A DNA stretch of 38,361 bases from Chitinophagaceae bacterium. Its GTDB lineage: Bacteria > Bacteroidota > Bacteroidia > Chitinophagales > Chitinophagaceae. The position numbers were made by a program, and so were the translations under genes. The stretch covers positions 43,512 through 81,872 of the forward strand of contig JAJTFQ010000012.1 in the NCBI GenBank assembly GCA_021299955.1, given 5' to 3'. Below are positions 1-10,277 of the stretch, piece after piece. The notes beneath the pieces were generated by a model. The model had not been told where the DNA came from. It was given only the letters and a program-made list of their open reading frames with translations, and ran no database searches. Positions within the stretch are counted from its first letter, which is position 1; every line of letters begins with the position of its first letter.

Positions 1-552
1 TGGGACGACGAATATCTCTACATCGCCGCCCGCATGGATGAAAGCGACCTCTGGGCCACCCTAAAGGAACGCGACGCCATCATCTTCCATGACAACGACT
101 TCGAGATCTTCATCGATCCAAACAACGATACCGAACAGTACTTCGAGATCGAGGTCAACGCCTTCGGGACTGTGATGGACCTGTTCATGAACAAACCCTA
201 CCGAAAGGGCGGTACCTACGATATCCACTGGAATGGCGGGATGAACACTGCCGTGAAATTGAAAGGAACCATCAATAACAACCGGGATCGCGATAAATAC
301 TGGACCCTGGAAATGGCCATCCCCTTCAAGGGACTCGAAAGGCCGGGACGCATCAGCCGGCCAACACGCGGCGCCACCTGGCGCATCAACTTCTCGCGCG
401 TGCAATGGAAGATGGAGCCGGACGGCATAGGATACCGGAAAAAAAAGAGGCCCGACGGCAGGAACCTGGCCGAAGACAACTGGGTATGGTCACCCATTGG
501 AGTGGTCAACATGCATATCCCCGAAAACTGGGGCATCCTGACATTCAGATGA
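1..552 (+). CDS. CBM9-like carbohydrate-binding family protein, C-terminal part (5' truncated by window edge)
   Basis: Frame 1 is open from base 1 (WDDEYLYIAARMDESDLWATLKERDAIIFHDNDFEIFIDPNNDTEQYFEIEVNAFGT...). The DxDFEIFIDP..D...Y.EIE.N pattern and a late W.INFSRVQW motif are typical of CBM9-like DOMON-type domains. Confidence 0.8.
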   Translation, partial: WDDEYLYIAARMDESDLWATLKERDAIIFHDNDFEIFIDPNNDTEQYFEIEVNAFGTVMDLFMNKPYRKGGTYDIHWNGGMNTAVKLKGTINNNRDRDKYWTLEMAIPFKGLERPGRISRPTRGATWRINFSRVQWKMEPDGIGYRKKKRPDGRNLAEDNWVWSPIGVVNMHIPENWGILTFR

Positions 553-577
553 TCCAGGCCAGATGTACCTTCGGGGC

Positions 578-1924
578 ATGAAAGCCCGCAAGATGCCCTA
601 TCTCCGAAAACTCGGACTACAGATCATCGCTTCACTCACGATGGTTGGCGGCCTGAACGCGCAATCCTTTGATACCGCAAAACTAAATCGGTACTTCAAT
701 CGACTAGATTCCAACCAACGATTCATGGGCAGCGTGGCGGTGTTCAAACAAGGAAAGCCTGTCTACCAACATGCTACCGGATGGGCGGATTTGAAGAATG
801 GCATGAAGGCCGATGCACATACGCGCTACCGGATCGGCTCCATCACCAAAACCTTTACGTCCGTCTTGGTCATGAAAACCGTCGAGGCGGGAAAGATCCG
901 ACTCGATCAAACGATCGAACCCTGGTTTCCGGGCGTACGGAACGCCCAACGCATCACGGTCCGACACCTGCTCACCCATCGCAGCGGCATCCATAACATC
1001 ACCGACAATCCCGGTTTCATGACCCGGGCAATCCAGCCCTGGACGAAGGAACGGATGCTCGATACCATAAATGCACAGATCAGCGATTTCGAACCCGGGA
1101 CCTCTTTCAGATACAGCAACAGCGGCTACATCCTCCTCACACTGATGCTGGAAAAGATCTGGAACCGACCCTACGAACAACTCCTGAAAAAATGGATCCT
1201 CAAGCCGGCCCGTTTGAAGGAGACGATCTACGGGATCAAGCCAGACCCAACACAGAACATGGCCCTGTCCTATCGCATGCTGTTTGGAAACTGGGTCGTA
1301 CAACCGATGACGGATCCCTCCGTTCCGCTGGGAGCCGGATCCATGATGTCCACACCTGCAGACATCTGCCGGTTTGCGGAAAAACTCTTCAAAGGGAAAC
1401 TCATCCGGGCGGAAAGCCTCGCGGAAATGACGCGTTGGCAGGAAAATACGGGCGGCGGTCTATTCCGTTTCCCCTTCGGAACCTCCTGGGCATCTGGCCA
1501 CACCGGAGGCATCGATGCCTACCTTTCTGTGTACGGACATTTTCAGTCGGAAGACATCAGTTTCGCCATCACTTCCAACGCCACCAACATGGTGTTGAAC
1601 GATGTCACCATCGCCCTGCTCAGCGCCACCTTCGACAAATCCTACACCATCCCTGATTTCTCGGTTGTGCAACTATCTGATAACGAACTGGATCGGTACG
1701 TCGGCGTCTATGTCAGCAAACAGGTGCCCATGAAGCTCACCATCACCCGAAAGAACGGGAACCTGCTCTGCCAGGCGACCGGACAATTGCCTTTTACACT
1801 GGCCGCTCATGGCGAACACCGCTTCTCCTTCGACAAGGCCGGCATCGAGATCCGATTCGAACCCGACGAAAAACGCATGCGTTTCCAGCAAGGCGGGGGT
1901 CGCTATCTCTTCATGCGGGAATGA
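578..1924 (+). CDS. Serine hydrolase, beta-lactamase (class C/PBP-like) family, secreted
   Basis: Signal peptide (LGLQIIASLTMVGGLNAQ), SxxK motif (GSITKTF), YSN motif (RYSNSGY), HTG motif (SGHTGGID). Start could also be 563 or 593. Confidence 0.9.
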   Translation: MKARKMPYLRKLGLQIIASLTMVGGLNAQSFDTAKLNRYFNRLDSNQRFMGSVAVFKQGKPVYQHATGWADLKNGMKADAHTRYRIGSITKTFTSVLVMKTVEAGKIRLDQTIEPWFPGVRNAQRITVRHLLTHRSGIHNITDNPGFMTRAIQPWTKERMLDTINAQISDFEPGTSFRYSNSGYILLTLMLEKIWNRPYEQLLKKWILKPARLKETIYGIKPDPTQNMALSYRMLFGNWVVQPMTDPSVPLGAGSMMSTPADICRFAEKLFKGKLIRAESLAEMTRWQENTGGGLFRFPFGTSWASGHTGGIDAYLSVYGHFQSEDISFAITSNATNMVLNDVTIALLSATFDKSYTIPDFSVVQLSDNELDRYVGVYVSKQVPMKLTITRKNGNLLCQATGQLPFTLAAHGEHRFSFDKAGIEIRFEPDEKRMRFQQGGGRYLFMRE

Positions 1925-1933
1925 CCCACTAAC

Positions 1934-4900
1934 TTACTCCTTGGCCCCCATCTTCATGAGAAAGGCCGGCATACCGCCACCCGGCTTGAGATCCGGCACC
2001 ACCGGCTTCTCCCCGAAATCATAACTGTTATTGGCCGGGGTGCGGTCGATCAGCTTCAGATATGGATCAATGCCGGCGGAATGTGGCAGAGCCTTGACAT
2101 TCCAGGTGAAGGTCTTTTCGGGCTTGTCCATCTTCACCCGCTGCATCAGCAAGGGTACTTCACGTTCCTTGTCGCCAGTCTTCTCCTGCGCAAACACCGC
2201 CACATCCATGTAGTCGTTCACCTCGGCCTTCCGCTGCTTACCCAGACTATCCGAATAAAACTTAGCACTGCCGACGGTCAGGGTCACCTGATAACTACTA
2301 TCCGGTAAGCGCTTGTAATCCAATGACTTAACATAATTTTCATAGATCGTGATCCGCTCAAACAGATCAGTCACCAAATACTGAAGACTATCCGGCGTCA
2401 CGGCACGGATATGCTCCACGAAATCCCGGGCATTCGTGTAAGGCGGGCCTGAGAACTTCGTTTTGTTGAGATAGGTGCGGATCGCGCCGTTCAACGTCTC
2501 TTCACCGAGGAAATCCTGCAGGGCATACATCACAACACTACCTTTATTGTAATGTATATACTGCTGATTTTCAACGAGCATCAACGGCATTTCGCCCCTC
2601 CATTCCGCCGTCCTGCCCATCAGGTAACGATCCATCTCATACTTCAGGAACTTCTTCATCGCAGCCTTTCCATATTCCTGCTGCATGACCATCAGTGCCG
2701 AATACTGACTCATCGTTTCGCTCATCAGCACACTGCCCTGCGCATTCCCGCCGATCACCTGGTGCGCCCACCACTGGTGCGCCACTTCATGCGCTGTTAT
2801 GTAGAAAGGAACGTCGATCGCATCCTCTTTGTCCTCCACCTTCGTGATGAACCCGATGGCCTCGGAGAATGGAATGGTGTTGGGAAATGACTGAGCAAAG
2901 CTTGAATACCTGGGGAACTCGATGATGCGTACCTGCCGGTGCTGATAAGGACCGAAATGTTTGGTATAATAGTCCAGCGATTTCTTGATCGAGGCGATCA
3001 TCCGGTCGATGTTGTATTCGTGACCCTGCTGATACCAGATCTCGATGGCGACATCATTCCACCGGTCGCGGCGCAGGCTGTACTTCGCACTCAGGAACGA
3101 GAAGAAATGCAGGATCGGGCTATCCATTTTGTATTGGAAATAATGGCGGTCGCCCTGTTTCCAATCCTTCACCAGATAACCAGGGGCGATGGCACGCTGC
3201 CCGGCCGCTGTGCTCACCGTCGCCTCAAACCGGATCCAGTCGGCATCCCGAGAGATATAATTGCTCATCATCGCCGCGCTGTCATCGATCCCGGCCATCC
3301 TGGCCTTCGGCTTCAATCCATACTCCTTCCGGGCGGTATTTTGGCTCAATTCTGCATCCGGATTGTAACCGATCGTAGGCAGAAGACCACTGTTGATGAA
3401 GGTTCCGTTGTCTACAACGGGGGAACTCATTCGACCGAAATATCCGTTCGGAATGTATTTCATCTCGAAATCAAACCGGATGCTGTCGCCCGGCAGGATC
3501 GGTTTTTTCAATCGATAAATGCGGATGCCATGATCCGGATCGTCAACAGCTACCGAAGACGGCGTGTTGAATTTCATGACCGGGTAGTGATATGGACTCT
3601 TCTTGCCACTTCTGTAATCAATGTACAGAGTGTCGATCGAACGCAGGGTGCGATTAAGGAGTGTGTATTGACCAACGATGTGCAGGGTCTTGTCATCCGG
3701 GAAGATATCCACCGATAGCGAAACCGCCGTGATCCGGGGCTGCGCCAGATCGCGGTATTTCGAAAACCGCTTTTCAAGGGCGGCCATATCACGCTCCCGG
3801 TCCTTGGGCTTGGTATCGTCCACCAGCACGCGGGTCTGCCAGTAGATGAATCCCCCACTCGCCAGGGCCATGCTCAGGAAAACGACCATCAGGATCAAGG
3901 GCCTGTTATTACGATGCGCATGAGACAGATGCCAGCGCGCGCGGATCGACGATTCCTTTCCGCGGGGATATAGCAGCAGGGCCAGCACGCATAGAACTGC
4001 AGACAGGCTATACCAATACACCCGAAAGAACGGCCACTGCAGGAAAGATCCGCCATATCCGTTCATGTCGGAGTATGGCATGGAGTCTCCGGTGCTGTTG
4101 AAATCCAGCAGGGGACTGCCAAGTTCGAAGATGCTCAGTACGATCGGCAGGATGATCACCGGCACCAGTGTCAGGAAGAATCCGAGATACTTGTTGGTAG
4201 AATAGATCTGCAGGGAAAGCGCCCAGGCCACGAAGACCACGCCGATCGCGGCATTACGTAAGATCATCACCAGATACTGCATGCCGTCAATATCTGTGAA
4301 ACCATGGTAGAGTTGGATGATCACACCGGTGAGCGCACCCACCAACTGCATCAACATCGAAGCGATCGTAAAAGCCAACAATTTGGAGAAAAAAAGTGCC
4401 GCATTGGTCACCGGTGTGACGCCGGTGAGTTCGTGCATCCGCGTCTCCCGGTCACGCCACAGCGAAGTGCCGGCATAGAAGATGATGAAGATCAACATGA
4501 ACAGGACCGTAGAACCCTCGACATTCTCCACGATCTTATAGGTCACCATGTAGGTAGATGACTCGTACATCAGATCCATGAAACGAACCACCAGGATCAT
4601 GAAACCCACACCCAACAAACACATGATGATGAAAAAGGCACTGGTCACCATCTTCCGCAGCTCGAACTTCGTCAACCACCAGGTCTGCCGCCAGTTGGCC
4701 CGCCGGCCATATTCCTGACGAACCTTGGGCAGGGCATCCAGCGAAGCGATGGCGGGTGCCACCTCGGCCGCTTCAGCCCGCTTCCGGCGCCCGAACAGTT
4801 GCAGTGGCTGCAGGAACTGAGAAAAAGCAAAGCCGCGGTAACTGATGACGGTGATGAGCAACGAAATACCCATCCACAGCAAACGATTATACAGCAAGGC

Positions 4901-5629
4901 ATCTGTCAGCGGGATCAGGTTCGAGTTACGTTCTGCAGGACTCCAGTACTCTGTCACCAGCTGGAGCGCTTGTGCCCCGGTTGGCTCCAGCAAGGCCGCC
5001 AGCATCTTGTTATCGATATTCCCGGTGATGGTGTCACTCGCCAATTGCAAAACCATCAGAACAATGGCCACGATGTAGGCAGCCATCGTTGTCCGCAAAT
5101 AGGTCGTCAGCGAAAAAAAGACAACCCCGAGGAAGAGGATATTCGGCAGCGTGAACACCAGGAAAGGCTGGATATAGTTGACAAAGAGGAACGGCCCCAT
5201 CATGGGCTTGCCCATGCCGAAAAGAGAGCCAAGCCAAAAACCGATCAACTGACCGCTGAGGATAAAGACCGCCAATGTCATCCCTCCCAGAAAACGACCG
5301 AAGAAATACCCAGACTTGCTGATCGGCTTCGTGAAGAACAGCGGATGAATGTTATACTGATAGTCCTTCTGGATGACCGTGGCCATCGTCGAGATCAGCA
5401 GCACGTTGATCATCAATCCGAAAATGCTGCTGCTGGTGCCCAGCAGGATGCGGGCGACGGCAGAGGCAGAATTCACGGTCGTCAGACTGTCCGTCCGGGT
5501 GGTGGAAAACACCCCAGCCGCCGCCATTCCGAGCAGCAGGGTCAGGATGAACAGGATGGCAAAATAAACGTAGGGATAAGGTCGGCGCAATCCGCTCCTG
5601 ACCTCGAAAGCGTATATCTCACGAAACAT
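1934..5629 (-). CDS. ABC transporter permease / M1 family aminopeptidase fusion protein
   Basis: 1231 aa. N-terminal half has two blocks of hydrophobic ABC-2-type membrane segments. C-terminal half carries a gluzincin motif HEVAHQWW...SETMSQYSALM. Directly upstream is its ABC ATPase gene. Confidence 0.9.
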   Translation of the reverse strand: MFREIYAFEVRSGLRRPYPYVYFAILFILTLLLGMAAAGVFSTTRTDSLTTVNSASAVARILLGTSSSIFGLMINVLLISTMATVIQKDYQYNIHPLFFTKPISKSGYFFGRFLGGMTLAVFILSGQLIGFWLGSLFGMGKPMMGPFLFVNYIQPFLVFTLPNILFLGVVFFSLTTYLRTTMAAYIVAIVLMVLQLASDTITGNIDNKMLAALLEPTGAQALQLVTEYWSPAERNSNLIPLTDALLYNRLLWMGISLLITVISYRGFAFSQFLQPLQLFGRRKRAEAAEVAPAIASLDALPKVRQEYGRRANWRQTWWLTKFELRKMVTSAFFIIMCLLGVGFMILVVRFMDLMYESSTYMVTYKIVENVEGSTVLFMLIFIIFYAGTSLWRDRETRMHELTGVTPVTNAALFFSKLLAFTIASMLMQLVGALTGVIIQLYHGFTDIDGMQYLVMILRNAAIGVVFVAWALSLQIYSTNKYLGFFLTLVPVIILPIVLSIFELGSPLLDFNSTGDSMPYSDMNGYGGSFLQWPFFRVYWYSLSAVLCVLALLLYPRGKESSIRARWHLSHAHRNNRPLILMVVFLSMALASGGFIYWQTRVLVDDTKPKDRERDMAALEKRFSKYRDLAQPRITAVSLSVDIFPDDKTLHIVGQYTLLNRTLRSIDTLYIDYRSGKKSPYHYPVMKFNTPSSVAVDDPDHGIRIYRLKKPILPGDSIRFDFEMKYIPNGYFGRMSSPVVDNGTFINSGLLPTIGYNPDAELSQNTARKEYGLKPKARMAGIDDSAAMMSNYISRDADWIRFEATVSTAAGQRAIAPGYLVKDWKQGDRHYFQYKMDSPILHFFSFLSAKYSLRRDRWNDVAIEIWYQQGHEYNIDRMIASIKKSLDYYTKHFGPYQHRQVRIIEFPRYSSFAQSFPNTIPFSEAIGFITKVEDKEDAIDVPFYITAHEVAHQWWAHQVIGGNAQGSVLMSETMSQYSALMVMQQEYGKAAMKKFLKYEMDRYLMGRTAEWRGEMPLMLVENQQYIHYNKGSVVMYALQDFLGEETLNGAIRTYLNKTKFSGPPYTNARDFVEHIRAVTPDSLQYLVTDLFERITIYENYVKSLDYKRLPDSSYQVTLTVGSAKFYSDSLGKQRKAEVNDYMDVAVFAQEKTGDKEREVPLLMQRVKMDKPEKTFTWNVKALPHSAGIDPYLKLIDRTPANNSYDFGEKPVVPDLKPGGGMPAFLMKMGAKE

Positions 5630-5637
5630 GGCGGATG

Positions 5638-6507
5638 CTATTTTTGGGTGATGGTGGAGAAGTAGACATCTTCCAGCGTGGCGTCCACGGCTTCGAATCC
5701 GTCGTCCGGACGATCATCGGACATGACATGGATCATCATGCGTCCTTCAGAGACATGATGCGAGATCACCGGCAGGCGCATCCGGAACTCGGCCAGTTCA
5801 GACTTCTCGACCGCCTTCCGCCAGATGCGGCCCTGCACCGAAGCCACCGCTTCCGCGGGAGTGCCTTCCAGCAGGATCGTGCCATGGTTCATCACGACCA
5901 TCCGGTTGCACAGCGTTCGGACATCATCGACGATGTGCGTCGACAGGATCACGATGACCTGTTCGCCGATCTCGCTGAGGATGTTATGAAAACGATTCCG
6001 CTCCATCGGATCCAGACCAGCCGTCGGTTCGTCCACAATGATCAGTTTCGGATTACCGAGCAGGGCCTGCGCAATGCCAAAACGCTGGCGCATCCCACCG
6101 GAATACTCGCTGACATTGCGTTTCCGGTCTTCAAACAGATTGGTCTGCTGCAGCAGGGCATCCACGATCTCCTTACGTTCCTTCTTATCCGATATCCCCT
6201 TGAGGATCGCAAAATGATTCAGCAGATCCAGCGCAGAGACCTTCGGATAGAATCCGAAATCCTGCGGGAGATAGCCCAGTACCTTACGAACCTCCTGCTT
6301 TTCTGCCACCACGTCGATATCTCCCAGCATGATGGATCCACTGTCCGGATCCTGCAGGGTCGCGATGGTGCGCATCAGCGTACTCTTTCCCGCACCGTTC
6401 GGCCCCAGGAGACCGAACATGCCTTTTTCCAGTGTGAGATTGATCTGATTCAGCGCCTTGACGCCGTTGGAGTAGGTCTTGGTGAGATCCCGGATGATGA
6501 GGTTCAT
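5638..6507 (-). CDS. ABC transporter ATP-binding protein
   Basis: Walker A GPNGAGKST, signature YSGGMRQR, Walker B LIIVDEPTAGLD, H-loop STHIVDD. Stop lies 8 nt before the permease start. Confidence 0.95.
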   Translation of the reverse strand: MNLIIRDLTKTYSNGVKALNQINLTLEKGMFGLLGPNGAGKSTLMRTIATLQDPDSGSIMLGDIDVVAEKQEVRKVLGYLPQDFGFYPKVSALDLLNHFAILKGISDKKERKEIVDALLQQTNLFEDRKRNVSEYSGGMRQRFGIAQALLGNPKLIIVDEPTAGLDPMERNRFHNILSEIGEQVIVILSTHIVDDVRTLCNRMVVMNHGTILLEGTPAEAVASVQGRIWRKAVEKSELAEFRMRLPVISHHVSEGRMMIHVMSDDRPDDGFEAVDATLEDVYFSTITQK

Positions 6508-6718
6508 GCCTTTTGTTTTGCGAATGGTAAAAATAGGTCTTATTGGCGGCCGCTTTATTTCACTACGCAGACAAAAGGCTCAACACAGCAATGCATCAGC
6601 CTTTTTGTTTGCCAGTTTTAAGTTACCAGCGGTTTAACTTTCGATCCGACCGGCTGTTGTACATCTGTCAAAAGCGTAAATTGCCTTCTTCATTCCTCCT
6701 CCCTTAAGCTGTTTATCC

Positions 6719-8565
6719 ATGAGATCCTTCGCATTTCTGCTCCTGCTCCTGTCCTGCTCCACCCTTTTCGCCCAGATCGACCCCAAGCGTGTCACCATCG
6801 CGCGCGACAGTTTCGGCGTCCCGCACATCTTCGCACCGACAGACCCGGAGGTATCCTACGGACTCGCCTGGGCCCACGCGGAAGATGATTTCAAGAGCCT
6901 GCAGATGGTTGCCCTGCCTTCAAAGTGACCATCAAAGATTACATCGCCTCTTCCGTCCTATCCCTGACCGTCTTCAATGGCGGCGGACGCATGCTTTCTT
7001 CCATCTATAACAACACGGTCAGTTCCGTGATCGATTTCGACAAGATGGGATCCAACGCCATCGCCATCCATCCGAGTAAAACGACCACGGGAGAGGCCTT
7101 CCTGGCCATCAACGCCCATCAGCCAAATGAGGGGCCTGAAGCGTTCTACGAAGCGCATGTCCAGAGCGAAGAAGGATGGAATGCCCTGGGGGGACTGCTC
7201 GCCGGAGGACCCTGCATTCTGCATGGCGTCAACGAAAACCTGGGATGGGCACATACGGTCAACCTCTGCGACCGGGCAGACATCTTCCAGCTGGAAATGA
7301 ATCCGTCAAACGCCAACCAATATCGATTCGACGGCGCATGGGTCGACCTTGAGCGGAGGATGGTGAAACTTCAGGTCAAAGGTGTCCCCGTACCCGTTCG
7401 CCGCGAACTCCTCTGGAGTAAATATGGTGCAACCCTGCGCAACAAACAGGGCGTCTTCTCCATCCGGATGGGCGCCAACATGGAGATCCGCGCCCTGGAA
7501 CAATGGTACCACATGAACAAGGCCCGGAACTTCACCCAGTTCTATCAGGCGTTGTCGCTGCAGGGACTCTCCATGTTCAACATTATGTACGCAGACCGGC
7601 ATGATACCATCTTCTATGTCAACAATGCACTCATGCCGGTGCGTGACCCATCCCCGGCATACGACTGGAAGAAGACCCTGCCCGGTAATACGTCGAAAAC
7701 CCTTTGGACAAGCTTCCGGAAGCTGCCCGAACTGCCTCAGTATGTCAATCCAAACAGTGGTTTTCTCTTCAACACCAATCATTCTTCATTCTACGCCACG
7801 GCAGGCGGCGATAACCTGAAAGCGGAATCTTTCTCAAAAACAGACGGATGGGAAACCAATCATAATAACCGAAGCATCCGATTTCTGGAACTCATGCCGG
7901 AAAATTCGAGGGTAGATTACGATCGTTTCAAAACCATCAAATTCGACCGGCAATTACCTTCCAAACTACACTACCCCATCGGGATCGATACCCTTTTCCT
8001 GATGCGTCCGGAGGAATATCCGGCTTACGATACCATCCTCCGAAACCTTCAGCAGTGGGATCGGAAAGGACTGGCCGACAGCAAAGGCGCCGGGGCATTT
8101 CTCATGGTCTATGAGTTCGTATCCGCCCGCCTGCGCGGCCGGGAAGGGATCCAGATCGGAAAGACAGAATGCGAACAGGTGCTGGCGGAGATCAAAACAT
8201 ATCTGCTGAAACACTTCGGAAAGACAGATCTGGCCCTTGGAGAGATGCAGAAGCTGGTGCGGGGAGACAAACAATTCCCTGCACATGGACTCCCCGATCT
8301 GCTGGCACCGGAATGGAGCGTTCGTTTTAATGGAGGCGTCAGAAAGGTCACCGGCGGGGATGCCTATGTGGCATTGGTAAGGTTCCCGAAAAACGGCCTG
8401 CCGATCATTGAAACCAGCAACACTTACGGCGCTTCCGCGAAAAAGGGAAGTCCCCATTTCGATGACCAGATCCCGCTGTTCCTGGATCAAAAAACCAAGC
8501 GCATGTCCATGGACAGGAAAGAGGTACTTGAAAAAGCCGTCAGAACCTACCACCCGGGCGAGTAA
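6719..8565 (+). pseudogene. Penicillin acylase family (N-terminal nucleophile) protein with frame break and apparent internal deletion
   Basis: ORF 6719-6928 gives the signal peptide and the family N-terminus (RVTIARDSFGVPHIFAPTDPEVSYGLAWAHAEDDFKSLQMV). ORF 6925-8565 resumes in another frame with FKVTIKDYIASSVLSL...GSNAIAIHPSKT (nucleophile Ser region) ...HTVNLCDRADIF. The segment normally lying between these blocks is absent. Confidence 0.75.
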
Positions 8566-8580
8566 GCACCTAACACCGGA

Positions 8581-9282
8581 TCAGACATCCATCACCAACC
8601 GGAAACCGACGTATCCGGCGTATCCGGCGGGGGGCCTGCGACTGCGTGTCTTCACGGCACAAACTTCGGCATCAAAAAGATAGCAGCCCCCGCGTAACAC
8701 CCGGTTATTACCTGATGTGATCTGACCGGATGGATTATTCAAGGTGTGCGTAAGAGGCCAGGGACGACTCGCGTATTTGTTACGATAGATGTCTGAACAC
8801 CATTCCCAGACATTACCGCTCATGTCATATATGCCTAGTGCATTCGGCTTTTTGAGACCCACCGGCTGCAGCCTGGCGCCACTGTTGCCCAGATGCCAGG
8901 CAACTTCATCAAGATCATCTGAACCGGCATACCGATGACCCCGGCCGGCAGCAGCGGCCCACTCCCATTCAGCCTCCGTCGGCAACCGGAATGTCCGGTC
9001 AGGAACAAGCTCGGAAAGGCGAGCGCAAAAATTCACCGCATCCTCGTGACTGACATGGGTGACCGGAAGCAGATCTCCCCGAAAATGTGACCTGTTTAAA
9101 CCCATCACCTTGGTGAACAAGGCCTGCGTCACCGGACATTCGGCCATATGAAAGTCCGAAAGACCAACCCTGACCATCGGCCAGCGATCCGATCTTGAAA
9201 AGTTGGATCCCATGAAAAATTCGCCGCCTTTCACGTGCACAAAACCGAGCGATAGTCCCGATACATTGATCTCTGTTCTCAT
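8581..9282 (-). CDS. SUMF1/formylglycine-generating-enzyme-fold (FGE-sulfatase domain) protein
   Basis: VKGGEFFMGS..., FRLPTEAEWEWAAAAG, YDMSGNVWEWCSD, NRVLRGGCYLFDAEVC...VGFRLV. The start at 9282 (MRTEINVSG) is preferred to the upstream start of the long ORF, which overlaps the neighbouring gene. Confidence 0.85.
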   Translation of the reverse strand: MRTEINVSGLSLGFVHVKGGEFFMGSNFSRSDRWPMVRVGLSDFHMAECPVTQALFTKVMGLNRSHFRGDLLPVTHVSHEDAVNFCARLSELVPDRTFRLPTEAEWEWAAAAGRGHRYAGSDDLDEVAWHLGNSGARLQPVGLKKPNALGIYDMSGNVWEWCSDIYRNKYASRPWPLTHTLNNPSGQITSGNNRVLRGGCYLFDAEVCAVKTRSRRPPAGYAGYVGFRLVMDV

Positions 9283-9299
9283 CCCCGCAGTATTGATGG

Positions 9300-10136
9300 T
9301 TAAGGCTGTGTGAGGGATTTGGGAAAAAGATCCGGTGTCCCACGAAAAATACGGGATAGTTCGTATCGCAGATAGCGGGATCCGTCCAGGCCGCAATAGA
9401 CATAGTTGAAGATATGCCTCAGGTCCGGTATGTGTGTCTCGATCGGACGGACACAATGCACATCAATGTATCTGCCCATCATCAGACCCAGTCGGGTGTA
9501 TCGCCAATCACTCCGATTGATCCTGCCCATCAACTTGCTCCGCCGACCCATCCATGTTTTCACCCGATGATTGTGGTGAGCAACAGGAATACGGGCACTC
9601 GCCAGCTGGGCGGCTTCGGAAAAGAAGTACTCATCTCCCGTCCAACCTTCGCCGCGTGACCAGATGTCGCGAATCAGTTGCTCAACATCCGGCCACTTTG
9701 GATCCGAAAGTCCAAGAATGTCCGCAAACACCCTGCCTTTTCCGATATAGTAGCAGCAGGGAAACCTCAATACGTGCTGATAAGTGTCTGAATCCATCAG
9801 CATCAATCCCTCCAGCCCCTGGATCCTGCGTTTCAGTCCCTGTACGAAGCGGCGGGAGAGAAACAACATATCGACATCGCCCACGATGAAAGTACGGTCG
9901 GGAAAAAAAGCCGGCAGTATGTACCTCGACACCTGTGCAACAAACACATCCGGCACCCCCTCGATCGATGGAAGACAGGCCTGGCGGTCGTCAACAGACC
10001 ATTCCGGAGCTCCTGACTTGCAGAAGAACGAATCCAATCCCAGATGGCGGCAAACCTCCTCCTGAAGGATGGAGAATTTGACATACACCGGGTTCAGATT
10101 CGATGAATAGATCAGCGTGACATTCATGCCTTTCAT
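9300..10136 (-). CDS. Putative glycosyltransferase-like protein (DxD-containing)
   Basis: 278 aa with FFPDRTFIVGDVDMLFLSRRF (candidate DxD motif), LMLMDSDTYQ and WTGDEYFFSEAAQ. No signal peptide. Family assignment is tentative. Confidence 0.5.
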   Translation of the reverse strand: MKGMNVTLIYSSNLNPVYVKFSILQEEVCRHLGLDSFFCKSGAPEWSVDDRQACLPSIEGVPDVFVAQVSRYILPAFFPDRTFIVGDVDMLFLSRRFVQGLKRRIQGLEGLMLMDSDTYQHVLRFPCCYYIGKGRVFADILGLSDPKWPDVEQLIRDIWSRGEGWTGDEYFFSEAAQLASARIPVAHHNHRVKTWMGRRSKLMGRINRSDWRYTRLGLMMGRYIDVHCVRPIETHIPDLRHIFNYVYCGLDGSRYLRYELSRIFRGTPDLFPKSLTQP

Positions 10137-10277
10137 TATTATGGACCGGTTCCGAGGCGTTTCGCATCAGCCGGCCATGTCATGGGTAACGATCAGAAAG
10201 AGGATCTCGAGACCATAACGTGATTCACACAAAGTTTGTATCTTACCCTACATTTTTTTGCGTTCAACCCTTACAAC

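Noticed and set aside
4799-5665. 288-aa and 259-aa (2939-3718) plus-strand ORFs opposite the permease/M1 fusion
   Set aside because: Low-complexity Gln/Arg/His-rich translations antisense to a strongly supported gene.
5635-6621. 328-aa plus-strand ORF opposite the ABC ATPase
   Set aside because: Antisense shadow ORF. The minus strand encodes all ABC ATPase motifs.
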